A DNA stretch of 64,000 nt, taken from the NCBI GenBank assembly GCA_026401035.1, contig JAPLNR010000067.1, positions 36,239 to 100,238 of the forward strand, read 5' to 3'. Shown here in pieces: positions 8,289 through 16,873 of this stretch. This DNA comes from Planctomycetia bacterium. GTDB lineage: Bacteria > Planctomycetota > Planctomycetia > Pirellulales > UBA1268. The notes below the pieces were generated by a model, which worked only from the letters and a program-made list of their open reading frames with translations, ran no database searches and had not been told where the DNA came from. The translations under genes were made by a program, and so were the position numbers. The first letter of the stretch is position 1. Every line of letters starts with the position of its first letter.

Positions 8289-9254
8289 ATGCACGAATCA
8301 ACCGACCATTCGCGGGAAAACGACTGCATCGTCTGCGGCACGTGTGTCGCCGACATCCTCGTGCGGCCCGTGCCGCTCTCCACACCCGTCGGCGGCGGCC
8401 GGCTGTTCCACGTCGATCCGATCGAAGCCACGACGGGGGGCATCGTCTGCAACACCGGTGTGGCGTTGCGGCGGCTCGGGATGCGGGTTGCCGCCTCCAG
8501 CCTGGTGGGCGGTGACCTGTGGGGTGGGCTCGTGCGGTCACGGCTCGACGCGGAGGGCATCTGCACGCAGGCGCTCGACGTGCACCCGACGCTCGCCACG
8601 AGCACCACGGCCGCGCTCATCGATCCGGGCGGCGAGCGGAGCTTTGCCCATCATGTCGGCGCCCCGCGGGCGATCGACCTTGAATTCATCCGCCGGCAGG
8701 CGAAGCACTTCGCCAGAAGCAGGATCGCCGTCGTCGGCTATTTCGGATTGCTGCCCGGCCTCGAGCCGGTGTTCGCCGCCGCGCTCGGCGCGATCAAGGC
8801 CGGCGGCTGCCGGGTGGCCGTCGAGACCGGCGGCAGCGGCGGCACGCTCGAGCAGTTGGCAGCCGCGCTGCCGCTCATCGACATGTTCGTGCCCAGTCTC
8901 GACGAGGCGGTCCATCAGACCGGGCTGGCCGATCCCCGCGAGATCATCGGCTGCTACCGTGGCCACGGCGCGCAGGGTCTGCTGGGCGTCAAAATGGGCA
9001 CCCGCGGGGCGGTGCTCAGTCCGAGCCCCGGCGAATTTCTCGACATCCCCTGCATCGCGGCCCCCGGCCCGGTGGCCGACACCACCGGCGCCGGCGACTC
9101 CTTCCTCGCCGGCCTGCTCACGGGCATCCTCCGCGGCCTGACGATTCGCGATGCGGGGCTGCTCGGCGCCGCCACCGCTGCCTGCTGCGTGACCGGTGTC
9201 GGCGCCACCGCCGGCCTGCGATCCTACGACGAAACGTCCCGGCTGATCACCTGA
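8289..9254 (+). CDS. PfkB-family carbohydrate kinase
   Basis: 321 residues, typical for ribokinase/PfkB enzymes. Seen: GTCVADILVRP at the N-terminus, a Gly-rich GGIVCNTGVALRRLGM substrate region, and the signature DTTGAGDSFLAGLLTG near residue 260 with the catalytic Asp. It phosphorylates a sugar or sugar acid using ATP. Its position after the isomerase and regulator suggests it acts on the isomerase product. Substrate unknown. Confidence 0.85.
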   Translation: MHESTDHSRENDCIVCGTCVADILVRPVPLSTPVGGGRLFHVDPIEATTGGIVCNTGVALRRLGMRVAASSLVGGDLWGGLVRSRLDAEGICTQALDVHPTLATSTTAALIDPGGERSFAHHVGAPRAIDLEFIRRQAKHFARSRIAVVGYFGLLPGLEPVFAAALGAIKAGGCRVAVETGGSGGTLEQLAAALPLIDMFVPSLDEAVHQTGLADPREIIGCYRGHGAQGLLGVKMGTRGAVLSPSPGEFLDIPCIAAPGPVADTTGAGDSFLAGLLTGILRGLTIRDAGLLGAATAACCVTGVGATAGLRSYDETSRLIT

Positions 9255-9295
9255 CCTCACCGCGTTACAGTGCGGCCCGGCCCTCCGAAAAGTAG

Positions 9296-9313
9296 GACAG
9301 GCTTCAGCCTGTC
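9296..9313 (+). repeat. REP-like palindrome, copy 1
   Basis: GACAGGCTTCAGCCTGTC, 8-bp arms around a TC centre, preceded by GTAG (9292-9295). It lies 41 nt downstream of the kinase stop, with its GTAG end facing that gene. One of eight copies in the window. Confidence 0.85.
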
Positions 9314-9457
9314 ATGGCCTGGCACGTCTAGACACGCCAGCACACGCCAAGCCCAACACGTTGAGTCTGACCGCTCAGGCAGTGCTCTCGGCCAGAGCCC
9401 GCAGCACGTCCAGCGAGGAAAGACGCAACCCGTTACCGAGGAAGCCGGCCGATCAGG

Positions 9458-10381
9458 TCAACGAGTCTCGTGGCCCGCCCTGCCGGCGAGCAGTGTCCGG
9501 AGCCGTTCGGCGAGCTTCCGTCGGTCGGCGAGTTGGCTCTCGGTGGCCGGCTGCCGCGATGCGCCCATCCTGAACCCACGGAGTTCGACGCCGAGCCGGA
9601 ATCCCTCGGGAAAGTCTGCCCCCTGGATCAGCGGATCGAAGATCTCCGTCAGCGTCCGCTGCAGCGTGAAGGCCTCATCCATCTGTCCGGCCGCCACGGC
9701 GTCGTAAATGCTGCGGGTGAGTTCCGGCACGACTCCGCTGGTGGCATGCGTGCCGCCATCGCAGCCGGCCAGCAGCATCGGCACGAGGGCGGCATCCCAG
9801 CCGGTGAGGAACGAGAAGTCGGGGCGGATCGGGCGGACCGCCGCGATCAGCCGGCCCATGTGGGAAATGTCGCCGCTGGAATCCTTGATTCCGACGATCC
9901 GCGGAAATTCGGCGGCGAGTCGCTGCACCGTCGGCACGTCGATCGGCGAGGCGAGCATCGGGATGTTGTAGAGCGTGACGTCGATCGGGCTATGACGGCC
10001 GATCTCGCGGAAGTAGGCATACACACTCTCTGGCGAGAGCTTGTAGTAGAAGGGGGATACGACGGCCACCGCCCGGGCCCCGGCCTCGAGGCAGTGCTCG
10101 CAGGCGCGGATCGTCTCGCGCACGTTGCCCTCGGCGGCCCCCGCCACGACGGGCACGCGGCCCCTGGCAGCGGCACAGACGATCTGCACGATCCGGCGCC
10201 GCTCCTCGACCGAGAAACGGGTGAATTCGCCCGTCGAGCCATTGGGATAGAGGCCGTGCACGCCGTGCACGATGAGCCAGTCAACGTAGCGGGCGAGTTC
10301 TTCCTCGTTGATTTCGCCGCGGGCATCGAGCGGCACCATGTGCGGGGTGAGGATGCCGGAGATCGCGGCGGCGGATCGCAT
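9458..10381 (-). CDS. Dihydrodipicolinate synthase / N-acetylneuraminate lyase family protein
   Basis: 307 residues, the normal length of the DapA family. Motifs: [18 protein letters not shown] (GxTGE), [10 protein letters not shown] (catalytic Tyr) and [14 protein letters not shown] (Schiff-base Lys). The family comprises class I aldolases/lyases that make or split pyruvate-containing acids. Since it lies beside a sugar-catabolic cluster, a 2-keto-3-deoxy-sugar-acid lyase or dehydratase role is more likely than lysine synthesis, but this is inference. It converges on the kinase gene across 203 nt that contain only the palindrome described above. Confidence 0.85.
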   Translation of the reverse strand: MRSAAAISGILTPHMVPLDARGEINEEELARYVDWLIVHGVHGLYPNGSTGEFTRFSVEERRRIVQIVCAAARGRVPVVAGAAEGNVRETIRACEHCLEAGARAVAVVSPFYYKLSPESVYAYFREIGRHSPIDVTLYNIPMLASPIDVPTVQRLAAEFPRIVGIKDSSGDISHMGRLIAAVRPIRPDFSFLTGWDAALVPMLLAGCDGGTHATSGVVPELTRSIYDAVAAGQMDEAFTLQRTLTEIFDPLIQGADFPEGFRLGVELRGFRMGASRQPATESQLADRRKLAERLRTLLAGRAGHETR

Positions 10382-10634
10382 GGGAGAGGCTCTCGCGGAA
10401 TAGTGTTGTCAGAGAGGCCGCAGTGTAGCCCGACTCTGCAAACCGCAGGAACATCCCCGTACTCTTGCCGGTTCGAGTCGCCCGCGGTCAATCGCTCCGG
10501 CACCGCAGCCGCTTCCTGTTCCGCAACCGCCAGCCGGCGGTGAGGAGGGCTCTCAACGCGGCCGCCGGCCGGCGCGGGCTGCAAGCCAGGCCCACGGCGG
10601 GTAGACTTCGGCCTTTCAGTGGAGAAAAAACCGG

Positions 10635-11072
10635 ATGAATTACACCGGATTCGGCTTGGCGGTATCGGCATCCCTGCTCTGGGGCCTGACCTACTGCCTG
10701 GACGAACGAGTGCTCTCGAGCCTTTCCGTCTACAAACTCTATTTTCTGCACTGCGTTTGCGGGGCGCTGATAGCGGGGACGGTTCTCGTCGTTCAAGGGA
10801 ATTCCGCCGCGTCCCTGTTCAGCATCGATACCACCACGTCGAGCCTGCCGTTGGTGGGCCTGACGCTCCTGACGGCTACGGCGGCGGCACTCTCCATCCT
10901 TGGATCGATACAGCTTTTGGGGGCTGACAAGGCGGCCGTGCTGGAAATTTCCTACCCGTTGTTCGTCGCCCTGTTTTCGGTGCTCCTGTTCAAGGGGCAG
11001 TTGCAAACTCCCGTGGTCATCGGCGGTATTTTCATCTTTATCGGGTCGGCCATCATCGTGCTCGCGAAATGA
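10635..11072 (+). CDS. Half-size DMT/EamA-like membrane protein
   Basis: 145 residues with about five predicted hydrophobic helices (FGLAVSASLLWGLTYCL, FLHCVCGALIAGTVLVV, VGLTLLTATAAALSILGSI, ISYPLFVALFSVLLF, VVIGGIFIFIGSAIIVLA). The AVLEISYPLFVALFSVLLFKGQL and GIFIFIGSAIIV segments resemble one EamA repeat, half of a drug/metabolite transporter. Half-size members act as dimers. Ribosome-binding site GGAG lies 11 nt before ATG. Substrate unknown. Confidence 0.7.
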   Translation: MNYTGFGLAVSASLLWGLTYCLDERVLSSLSVYKLYFLHCVCGALIAGTVLVVQGNSAASLFSIDTTTSSLPLVGLTLLTATAAALSILGSIQLLGADKAAVLEISYPLFVALFSVLLFKGQLQTPVVIGGIFIFIGSAIIVLAK

Positions 11073-11163
11073 CGGGCCAAACCGCGAGGCCGCAGAACCC
11101 CCATCCCGTAGGATTTAGTCCCGCGGGGCGTCTGTATTTCCATCAACAGTCGGCTCAACGAGC

Positions 11164-11394
11164 ATGAGTATGCCCAAGAAACGCCCCAAACGCCGCCGCA
11201 GAAGGCCAGCCGCCCAGCCGGACGCCACCTATATCTGCGACTCCTGCGGCGAGGAGATCGTGGTGCCGGTGGACATTTCAGGGGGCTCGCACCAAGACTA
11301 CGTCGAAGACTGCCCGGTCTGCTGCCACCCGATGACCCTCCACGTGCGGATCGATCCGAATGGCCAGGCCCACGTCGAGGGTGAACACGAATAA
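11164..11394 (+). CDS. CPXCG-motif cysteine-rich protein
   Basis: 76 residues. After a basic N-terminus (KKRPKRRRRRPA) come two Cys pairs, CDSCGEE near residue 24 and CPVCCHPM near residue 50, with the ISGGSHQDYVEDCP stretch typical of the CPXCG family of small zinc-binding proteins. The biochemical role is unknown. The arginine-rich leader is unusual and might contact nucleic acid (inference). Confidence 0.8.
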   Translation: MSMPKKRPKRRRRRPAAQPDATYICDSCGEEIVVPVDISGGSHQDYVEDCPVCCHPMTLHVRIDPNGQAHVEGEHE

Positions 11395-11569
11395 GCCGCG
11401 TCGCCCAGGCTACGGACGCCCTGCAGCGATTCAAGCAACGAGGCACGATTCCAACTGCGCAAACGTGGAAATAGCGCCCGCAGCCGCAAAGCGCCGACCC
11501 CGTCCGCGGTTTCCAACACCCCCTTCGCGGGGTATGCTTTGCTCTGGTTGTTCCACGAGGAGCCCGTCG

Positions 11570-12064
11570 ATGAACCAGTTTGTGCCCGCGATCCGCGCCC
11601 TGAGCCTGCACGTTGCCCTCGTTGTCCTGGCCTGCCCCGTGCTGGCGACCGAGCCCACGCCGCCCCGCTCCGGCCTTTCCCAGCCGCGCACGGGCACGAC
11701 CAATAAATTCGGCTCCGGAACCATCACCAATCGGTCAGATGGGTCGAGCAGCCAGACCAGGCCCTTTGGCTCCGGATCGCTCACCACCGAACGCACCCGC
11801 GACGGCAGGACGATCACGGGCCAAACGCAGAAGTTCGGTTCCGGCACGATCACCCGGTGGTCAGACGGCACCACGACGGAATCCCGGCCATTCGGTTCGG
11901 GCACCCTCATGACCGAACGGGGTCGCGATGGCAGAAGCGTGACCGGCCAGACCCAGAAGTTTGGCTCGGGCACGATCACGAACCGGTCGGACGGCTCGCG
12001 TTCCCAGTCCCAGCCATTCGGCAATGGAACCCTGCAGCGGGATCAGCCGGGGCGGAGTCGGTAG
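11570..12064 (+). CDS. Secreted protein of three ~42-residue FGSG repeats
   Basis: 164 residues. Residues 1-27 are a signal peptide (LSLHVALVVLACPVLA). The mature part is three tandem repeats of about 42 residues, each starting with KFGSGTIT, then a short Ser/Thr/Asp segment, PFGSG (or PFGNG), and a TERxRDGR turn in the first two. The third repeat is degenerate at its end. Low complexity and Gly/Ser/Thr richness suggest a beta-rich or disordered surface protein. The start is ATG at 11570; the frame is open further upstream but has no signal there. No named family recognised. Confidence 0.65.
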   Translation: MNQFVPAIRALSLHVALVVLACPVLATEPTPPRSGLSQPRTGTTNKFGSGTITNRSDGSSSQTRPFGSGSLTTERTRDGRTITGQTQKFGSGTITRWSDGTTTESRPFGSGTLMTERGRDGRSVTGQTQKFGSGTITNRSDGSRSQSQPFGNGTLQRDQPGRSR

Positions 12065-12280
12065 GAGCGCCCTCGGAGAACCGCCGCAAGGGCATCGAGC
12101 CATGGCCAGCGGTCGGCGTCGGCGAGCGGCGTGTCCATCCGCATCTTCTCGACGAGCCGCGCCCTTCGACAGGCAGACCGCGATGAGCACGGCGTTCAGT
12201 CGTGCTATGCTCGCAAAAAACCCAACGCTGCATGTGGACCTAGACCCGGACGCCGAAGGCCACGTTTAAGGCGAGCGCGA

Positions 12281-13048
12281 ATGAACCTGCCCATGAAGCC
12301 CAGCGCAACCAATAGTCCGGCACGCTTTCAATTACCATCGGTCGCATTTTTTGGCCGCACGATGTCGGAATACCTGCAGATGCTCGCCCTTGAGCAGGGC
12401 CAGCTGCGCGGGCTTGCGATTCTCGACGTCGCGAGCGGGCCGGGGAGTTTCGTGGCGGAAGCGCTGGCAGTGGGGCTCGACGTGACCGGCTGTGATCCCC
12501 TGTACGACGGCGATCCGGAGCAGATCACCGCACAGGGCAAGGCCGACATCGATGCCTGCCGAGAGCAGATTCGGAGGAACCCGGAGGTGTTATTGTACGC
12601 CGATATCGAGGCGTTCTATCGTGACAAATACACCGCCCTCGAACGCTTTGCGGCTGACTTCACGACGAGGCGCAACGAGGGACGCTACGTGGCCGGGGCT
12701 TTGCCGTCGCTCCCATTCGCCAACACCTCATTCGATCTGGTGCTGACGGCCAACCTCCTGATGGTCTACGCCCCGCTGGAAGACGGCGGCATGAGTCAGG
12801 GCACGGACTTCGGGCTGGCGTTTCACCTCAGAGCCGTCGAGGATCTGGCCCGGGTAACGAAATCCGAACTGCGTATTTCCGGCATGCACACGTGGAAGCA
12901 CCCACCGGAAAGACATCCCTACTGCCACCCCATGATGAATCGACTGGAGGAACTTGGCATGCGGGCGGAGCTCGTGCAGAGCCACTATGACGATGGCTGC
13001 AGTATCACGAACCCAGCCTGCAACCAGGTGCTCGTGGCCCGGCGATGA
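12281..13048 (+). CDS. SAM-dependent methyltransferase
   Basis: 255 residues, class I methyltransferase fold. Motif I is LAILDVASGPGSFVAEAL with the acidic partner GLDVTGCDPLYDG. A later FANTSFDLVLTANLLMVYAP matches motif IV/V, and the C-terminus ends with the beta-strand NQVLVARR. The target cannot be inferred. ATG at 12281 follows a purine-rich AAGGCGAG; an upstream in-frame start at 12131 would add a low-quality arginine-rich leader and is not favoured. Confidence 0.75.
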   Translation: MNLPMKPSATNSPARFQLPSVAFFGRTMSEYLQMLALEQGQLRGLAILDVASGPGSFVAEALAVGLDVTGCDPLYDGDPEQITAQGKADIDACREQIRRNPEVLLYADIEAFYRDKYTALERFAADFTTRRNEGRYVAGALPSLPFANTSFDLVLTANLLMVYAPLEDGGMSQGTDFGLAFHLRAVEDLARVTKSELRISGMHTWKHPPERHPYCHPMMNRLEELGMRAELVQSHYDDGCSITNPACNQVLVARR

Positions 13049-13078
13049 GGAAATGGCGACGGTACAGGAAAACCGACG

Positions 13079-13210
13079 TCATACCGCCCCATGCTTCTTG
13101 AACCAGTCGAAAAGCTTCTTTCAGCCGTCCTCTGCCTGCTCTTCTCTGCAGCTTGGCCTGGAGTCGGCATAGAACCCGTGGGGCGTGTCTGGATAGAGGA
13201 TGATTTCAGC
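13079..13210 (-). pseudogene. 3' remnant of a dienelactone-hydrolase-family gene
   Basis: Minus-strand reading gives [20 protein letters not shown]..., then KKLFDWFKKHGAV before TGA at 13079, which matches the C-terminus of DLH-type alpha/beta hydrolases (the PHGF His is catalytic). A TGA interrupts the frame where the family usually has Trp (DGW-KKL), and a TAG lies just upstream. The remaining N-terminal ~200 residues are absent. This is a gene relic, not a coding sequence. The rest of the 299-nt gap to 13348 shows nothing else. Confidence 0.65.
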
Positions 13211-13347
13211 GGGCTAGCCTGCCGCCATCACAATGAAGGCTGCGTTGACCCATGCTGATTCCACTCGACACGAAGACCAATCACCGATGTCACAGCAGTT
13301 CGTACATAGCTCCCCAGCCGGCATCCCTCACGGCCCGCTCAACTTCC

Positions 13348-14058
13348 TCACGGAACTTTATCTTGATCGCCGTGGGCTTCCGGGATGTCCCAGCCGCGGA
13401 GTTTCGCATGCAGAACAGCGACGTGGCCCATGAAGTGGTCCATTCTGAAGGGACCGGCAGCGAGCATCATGTGCCGCTGGGCTAGCTCTGCGTCACCCAC
13501 AGCCTCGGCATGGAGCCCGAGATACAGGTGGGCAAAACACAACTGGTTACGGCGGTCGGCTTCTTCGCCGGCTTTAGCTGCGGCTACGACGGCAGCTGCA
13601 TCACCACGGCCTGCATAGAGATCAAGAATCTCACGCATCGGCACCCGTCGGTCTTCCCCCACGGGGAGCATCTTCTCGCGGGCGGCAGCGGCGCCTTGAT
13701 CGCGGGCGACGCAGGCAAAGTGCCACGTGACGTTTTCCACATCGTTTGGATTGGCCGCCCGGTGGAGTTCGAACTGCTTGCGGCCGTCATCGAAGCGGCC
13801 GGCGTAGTAGAGGGCCAAGCCGCGTTGCCAGAGTTCGGGCTCCGCCGCCGGGACGTTCGCCACCAGCGCGTCGAATACCTTGGCGGACTCCACTGGCCGG
13901 CCGTCGAAGAAGAGCTGGATTCCGTTGTCGAAGAGTTCCTGCGAACGAATTGGATCGGCGGCGAGAATCGGGGCTGTCATGTTGAGCAGCAGGCCAAGCC
14001 AGAGCCCGGCCCAAAATGCCCATCGTGACCGCAATATGCCGGTCGAGTGATGATTCAT
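13348..14058 (-). CDS. Secreted TPR-like protein
   Basis: 236 residues. A clear signal peptide (RWAFWAGLWLGLLLNMTAPILAADP) precedes alpha-helical repeats with TPR character: ELFDNGIQLFFDGRPVESAKVFDALV, ELWQRGLALYYAGRFDDGRKQFELH, and LCFAHLYLGLHAEAVGDAELAQRHMMLAA. Similar periplasmic TPR proteins are common in planctomycetes; function unknown. The start ATG at 14058 fits the signal peptide. Confidence 0.75.
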   Translation of the reverse strand: MNHHSTGILRSRWAFWAGLWLGLLLNMTAPILAADPIRSQELFDNGIQLFFDGRPVESAKVFDALVANVPAAEPELWQRGLALYYAGRFDDGRKQFELHRAANPNDVENVTWHFACVARDQGAAAAREKMLPVGEDRRVPMREILDLYAGRGDAAAVVAAAKAGEEADRRNQLCFAHLYLGLHAEAVGDAELAQRHMMLAAGPFRMDHFMGHVAVLHAKLRGWDIPEAHGDQDKVP

Positions 14059-14185
14059 GTTGAAATACTACACGCCACGAGGCTCATGGGCTACGCGGCC
14101 AATCGGGGTACCAATGCCCCGGAAGGCTCACAGGGAGATATTTTCCACGTCGATCGAACCCTTGAGAAACCAGCAGTACCACGCG

Positions 14186-14776
14186 TTACTCTGCCAGCCG
14201 CAAACTCTCGGCCAGCACTCGCACAACCGGCGTCCTCGAAGTGTGCCAGCATGCCGGGATGTAGTTTTCAAGCTCGGTGAACACGGCTGCCATGCTCCTG
14301 GGGGCTAGGCCGAGTGCACCGCTTGTATTCGCCGCTTCCAGATCGCCAAGCAACTCCCGGGCTCGCTGTGTATGCCGGGCTACGCCTGTGGGTCTGCCCT
14401 CGCGAATCTTTACGGCGGCAGCAGCTAGGTGAATGAGCCCTTGGACGGAATGCGCTTCTAGAGTCGTCCGGCCGAGGGCGTTCCAGAAGCTCTCCCAGGC
14501 TTCATGGGCCTCCCAGTAGAAACCCTCGTTGAAGAGGTCCAGGGCGTAAAGCCACCGGGAATTATCGGTGAGGCTGGCGGTAAGGGCTCGGCGCCGGGAA
14601 GGAGGGTCAGCCGGTAGGCCAGTGAGCGTGGTAGAAGAGATCGGCGGTTCGTGGGCTGAATCCCGGGCGGCGTAGAGATGGCCAGCGGGGTCGTTCACGG
14701 GATGCGGTAGGCCATGGCCGGGAACGTAGCTGTAGGGCGGGAGTTCGATGGCCGGGGCGTAGCGGGATTCCGGCAT
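14186..14776 (-). CDS. DUF309 family protein
   Basis: 196 residues. The diagnostic motif LDLFNEGFYWEAHEAWESFW lies near residue 80, followed by the helix QGLIHLAAAAVKIREG. This is the DUF309 signature (a small helical domain with conserved acidic and His residues, function unknown). The N-terminal ~70 residues are Pro-rich with no motif. No operon partner. Confidence 0.8.
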   Translation of the reverse strand: MPESRYAPAIELPPYSYVPGHGLPHPVNDPAGHLYAARDSAHEPPISSTTLTGLPADPPSRRRALTASLTDNSRWLYALDLFNEGFYWEAHEAWESFWNALGRTTLEAHSVQGLIHLAAAAVKIREGRPTGVARHTQRARELLGDLEAANTSGALGLAPRSMAAVFTELENYIPACWHTSRTPVVRVLAESLRLAE

Positions 14777-14858
14777 CTCAATCCTACTCCCTGACGAGCT
14801 CCATAAAATCCTGACCGAACACCAGCACCCTTTTGCCGACCTGATCGCGACTCCGATG

Positions 14859-15147
14859 TCAGCCGTGCTGTCCGCCGCGATCGCGGTCGAGTTCCAGCAG
14901 ATCGTTCATCAGTGATTCGGGCGCGCGAAACGACGTGGCTCGCAAAGCAGCGAACGCATCTGGCAGCGATATCAAGTTCCGTTTTGCAGCCATCGCAAGA
15001 ATCACCACGGTGCCGGTCGTTCGGATGCCGCGTCGCTTGGCGACACTCGTACCAGCACGCTCATCAATCACGAGAGTGGCCACTCGCGTTTTCGGCCCTG
15101 ATCTGCACGAGATAGTGCAGCGGAGAGCTGTCCGCGATGCCGTTCAT
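14859..15147 (-). pseudogene. PIN-domain (DUF3368) toxin with internal deletion and frameshift
   Basis: The gene starts at ATG 15147 overlapping the antitoxin stop (ATGA). The first part reads MNGIADSSPLHYLVQI, a PIN N-terminus with its first acidic residue, and soon meets a stop. In another frame the C-terminal part continues as VIDERAGTSVAKRRGIRTTGTVVILAMAAKR and ends at 14859, matching the DUF3368 C-terminal half. The middle of the domain (about 60-80 residues in intact relatives) is missing, so the toxin is inactive as written. Confidence 0.75.
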
Positions 15148-15410
15148 TGCCCGATCAGTCTGCGAAGTGTGGCAATCTGCTCGCCCAACTCTTCCGCGGT
15201 GATGAGATCCTCAGTCACGTGATGTCGCTTGAGAAGACCATCAGTCTCGAATCGCGTCATGCCCAGCGAAAGGCCAAGCTGGTGATGAGAGATCATCCCT
15301 TGGCGGTAGAGCTCCACAAGCGCAGCTTCCTTCGCCAAGACATCGAGGTTTGTCACATCCCGCCGGAGTTGCTGCTCGACGGCGGCCGGAAGGTCGAATG
15401 TGATCGACAT
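15144..15410 (-). CDS. UPF0175-family antitoxin
   Basis: 88 residues beginning MSITFDLPAAVEQQL, with EAALVELYRQGMISHHQLGLSLGMTRFETDGLLKRH, the typical UPF0175 helix-turn-helix-like core. These proteins are the antitoxin partners of PIN-domain (DUF3368) toxins. The start ATG at 15410 is favoured over an upstream one at 15470 because the family begins here and AGGTT lies nearby. The antitoxin is intact while its toxin is broken. Confidence 0.85.
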   Translation of the reverse strand: MSITFDLPAAVEQQLRRDVTNLDVLAKEAALVELYRQGMISHHQLGLSLGMTRFETDGLLKRHHVTEDLITAEELGEQIATLRRLIGQ

Positions 15411-15556
15411 GGTGAACCTCCACATTTTCGAGATTTTTTCAGTGTAGTCGCAGCCAGCGTCGCTGCCCACACGGGCTGCTATTCGCCGGATCGCCCCCGG
15501 TCGCCGAGGTTCACCGCCCGAAGCACCGCCTCTTCGAAGTTGCGGCCACCGTCCAC

Positions 15557-15793
15557 GGCCTCGAGCTGCACTGGCAGAGGCCGGACGTGAACTCGGGCAA
15601 CTGGTATGCCGGAGACGTGGCGGGGGTGAGGATGGAGGGCTGGCTCTGCGAGGCTCTGTTCAAGTACTTTCCGGATGCCCCACCGAAAATCTTCGTTCGC
15701 TGCGATCCGCTCCCGGCCGGCGTGAATCCGGTCAGGGACAATCGTCCCGGCGAGGGAATACGATTCGTTGGGCCGGACGATTACAGCAGGTAG
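15557..15793 (+). pseudogene. N-terminally truncated DUF6717-like fragment
   Basis: The frame reads LELHWQRP...SGNWYAGDVAGVRMEGWLCEALFKYF...IFVRCDPLPAGVNPV and ends at 15793. The same core (GNWYHGYVTGLRMECWLCPALLCYF) occurs in the complete protein at 17073-17504. The ~75 residues that should precede it are not recognisable upstream, although the frame stays open, and no good start codon is present (GTG at 15587 falls inside the domain). Probably a decayed paralogue. Confidence 0.6.
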
Positions 15794-15879
15794 CGGCAGA
15801 CGCATCGTGGCACGGGCGTGCATTCACAGCATGCGAACCGCCGCGACATCCGGCATCCGTTGGAGTTAAAATCCGAATC

Positions 15880-16140
15880 ATGAAACGCTATCACGACGAA
15901 AAGCCCCTGATCGCGGGCCGAGCAAAACTGCATCGTCGTCTCACGGCATGGATGGGCATGCCCCAGGGTCGATTTGCGACGGTCGGTCGCTACCGGAAGT
16001 CCTTGCGGTGCTATGGGTGTGGGCGATCGCGATGCCAGCTTTGCCATCCGGAGAAATTCCCGAAGCGTGTCCCAACGCTGCGGGAAAAGATGGTTAACCA
16101 GGATCTCCGCGACTGCCAGCAGAGCAACGACGCCGCCTGA
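15880..16140 (+). CDS. Small basic cysteine-containing hypothetical protein
   Basis: 86 residues, rich in Arg and Lys. The centre carries GRYRKSLRCYGCGRSRCQLCHPEKFPKR with four closely spaced Cys and a His, a probable small zinc-binding or nucleic-acid-binding knuckle. Not assigned to a named family. It sits between a DUF6717 fragment and a ParE-type toxin in the accessory zone. Confidence 0.55.
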   Translation: MKRYHDEKPLIAGRAKLHRRLTAWMGMPQGRFATVGRYRKSLRCYGCGRSRCQLCHPEKFPKRVPTLREKMVNQDLRDCQQSNDAA

Positions 16141-16173
16141 GCGGAGCTGCGATGGCGCTTGTCGGCGGCCGTT

Positions 16174-16473
16174 TCACCCGCGGCGGCGCCAGTAGCCAGG
16201 ACGTCGGCGCGCGTGGGCGACGGCCACCACGAGGATCCGCTCAGGCGACTGCTCTCGAAACACGAGCACATACGGAAATCCCCGCACGCGGGCCCACCGA
16301 TAGGGGCCGATCAGATGAGCGAGGGATTCGGGCGACTGCTCGATTCGGGCGATCGCATCGCCGACCGCCGCTGTAAAACGCTTGCCCACGCCTGCGGATC
16401 TCGATGTGTACCAATCTCTCGCGAGCCGGTACTCACGGGCGGCAAGCCGGTGGAAAATAGCCGTCCCTGCCAT
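16174..16473 (-). CDS. RelE/ParE-family toxin
   Basis: 99 residues. Helix-rich N-terminus (AAREYRLARDWYTSRSAGVGKRFTAAVGDAIARIEQSP), then RWARVRGFPYVLVFREQ and ILVVAVAHARRRPGYW, which together are the ParE/RelE fold signature with the C-terminal Arg-rich strand. Its ATG overlaps the stop of the upstream antitoxin gene (position 16473), so the pair is translationally coupled. Confidence 0.85.
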   Translation of the reverse strand: MAGTAIFHRLAAREYRLARDWYTSRSAGVGKRFTAAVGDAIARIEQSPESLAHLIGPYRWARVRGFPYVLVFREQSPERILVVAVAHARRRPGYWRRRG

Positions 16474-16682
16474 CAGCGCTCGGCTTTGAGTTCAACCCAC
16501 GTCACTGTCCCTGCGGAGTCGGCGTATCGGCGGTCGAGCTCCTCGAGCAGGGTGGCGTCGTCGGGCGGAAGGCCGATGGCCTGATCTGGTGTGGTTTCGA
16601 GGAGCCGCCCGATGAGGGCGACCCGTTCGTCTGCTGAAAGCTGCATTGCGGCATCGAAAAGTCGCTCAGCGCCTGGGCTCAT
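16473..16682 (-). CDS. Addiction-module antitoxin (TIGR02574-like)
   Basis: 69 residues: ERLFDAAMQLSADERVALIGRLLETTP followed by LLEELDRRYADSAGTVTWVELKAE. This layout matches short 'putative addiction module component' antitoxins that pair with ParE-type toxins. It precedes the toxin gene with a 1-nt overlap, the standard antitoxin-first order. Confidence 0.75.
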   Translation of the reverse strand: MSPGAERLFDAAMQLSADERVALIGRLLETTPDQAIGLPPDDATLLEELDRRYADSAGTVTWVELKAER

Positions 16683-16873
16683 CGCGGAAGTCCTCCGAGA
16701 ATATCGAACAGCTGGCAGAGTATACGGGCGTACATTCTTCTGTCAAGGCTTTGCGTCAGGTTCACCTGCGCATCCGTCGATTCGCGTCGACGGCCGAAAT
16801 CGCTGGCGACACTTCGGGTTTCGTTCCAACGGAATGTTACGAGGAGGCCGTGCATTACATCAAGGAAGCAACG

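Noticed and set aside
14780..14856. Short minus-strand stretch reading GKRVLVFGQDFMELVRE just downstream of the broken PIN toxin
   Set aside because: Looks like the C-terminus of some protein, but too short to assign and no start or upstream homology; may be a second relic.
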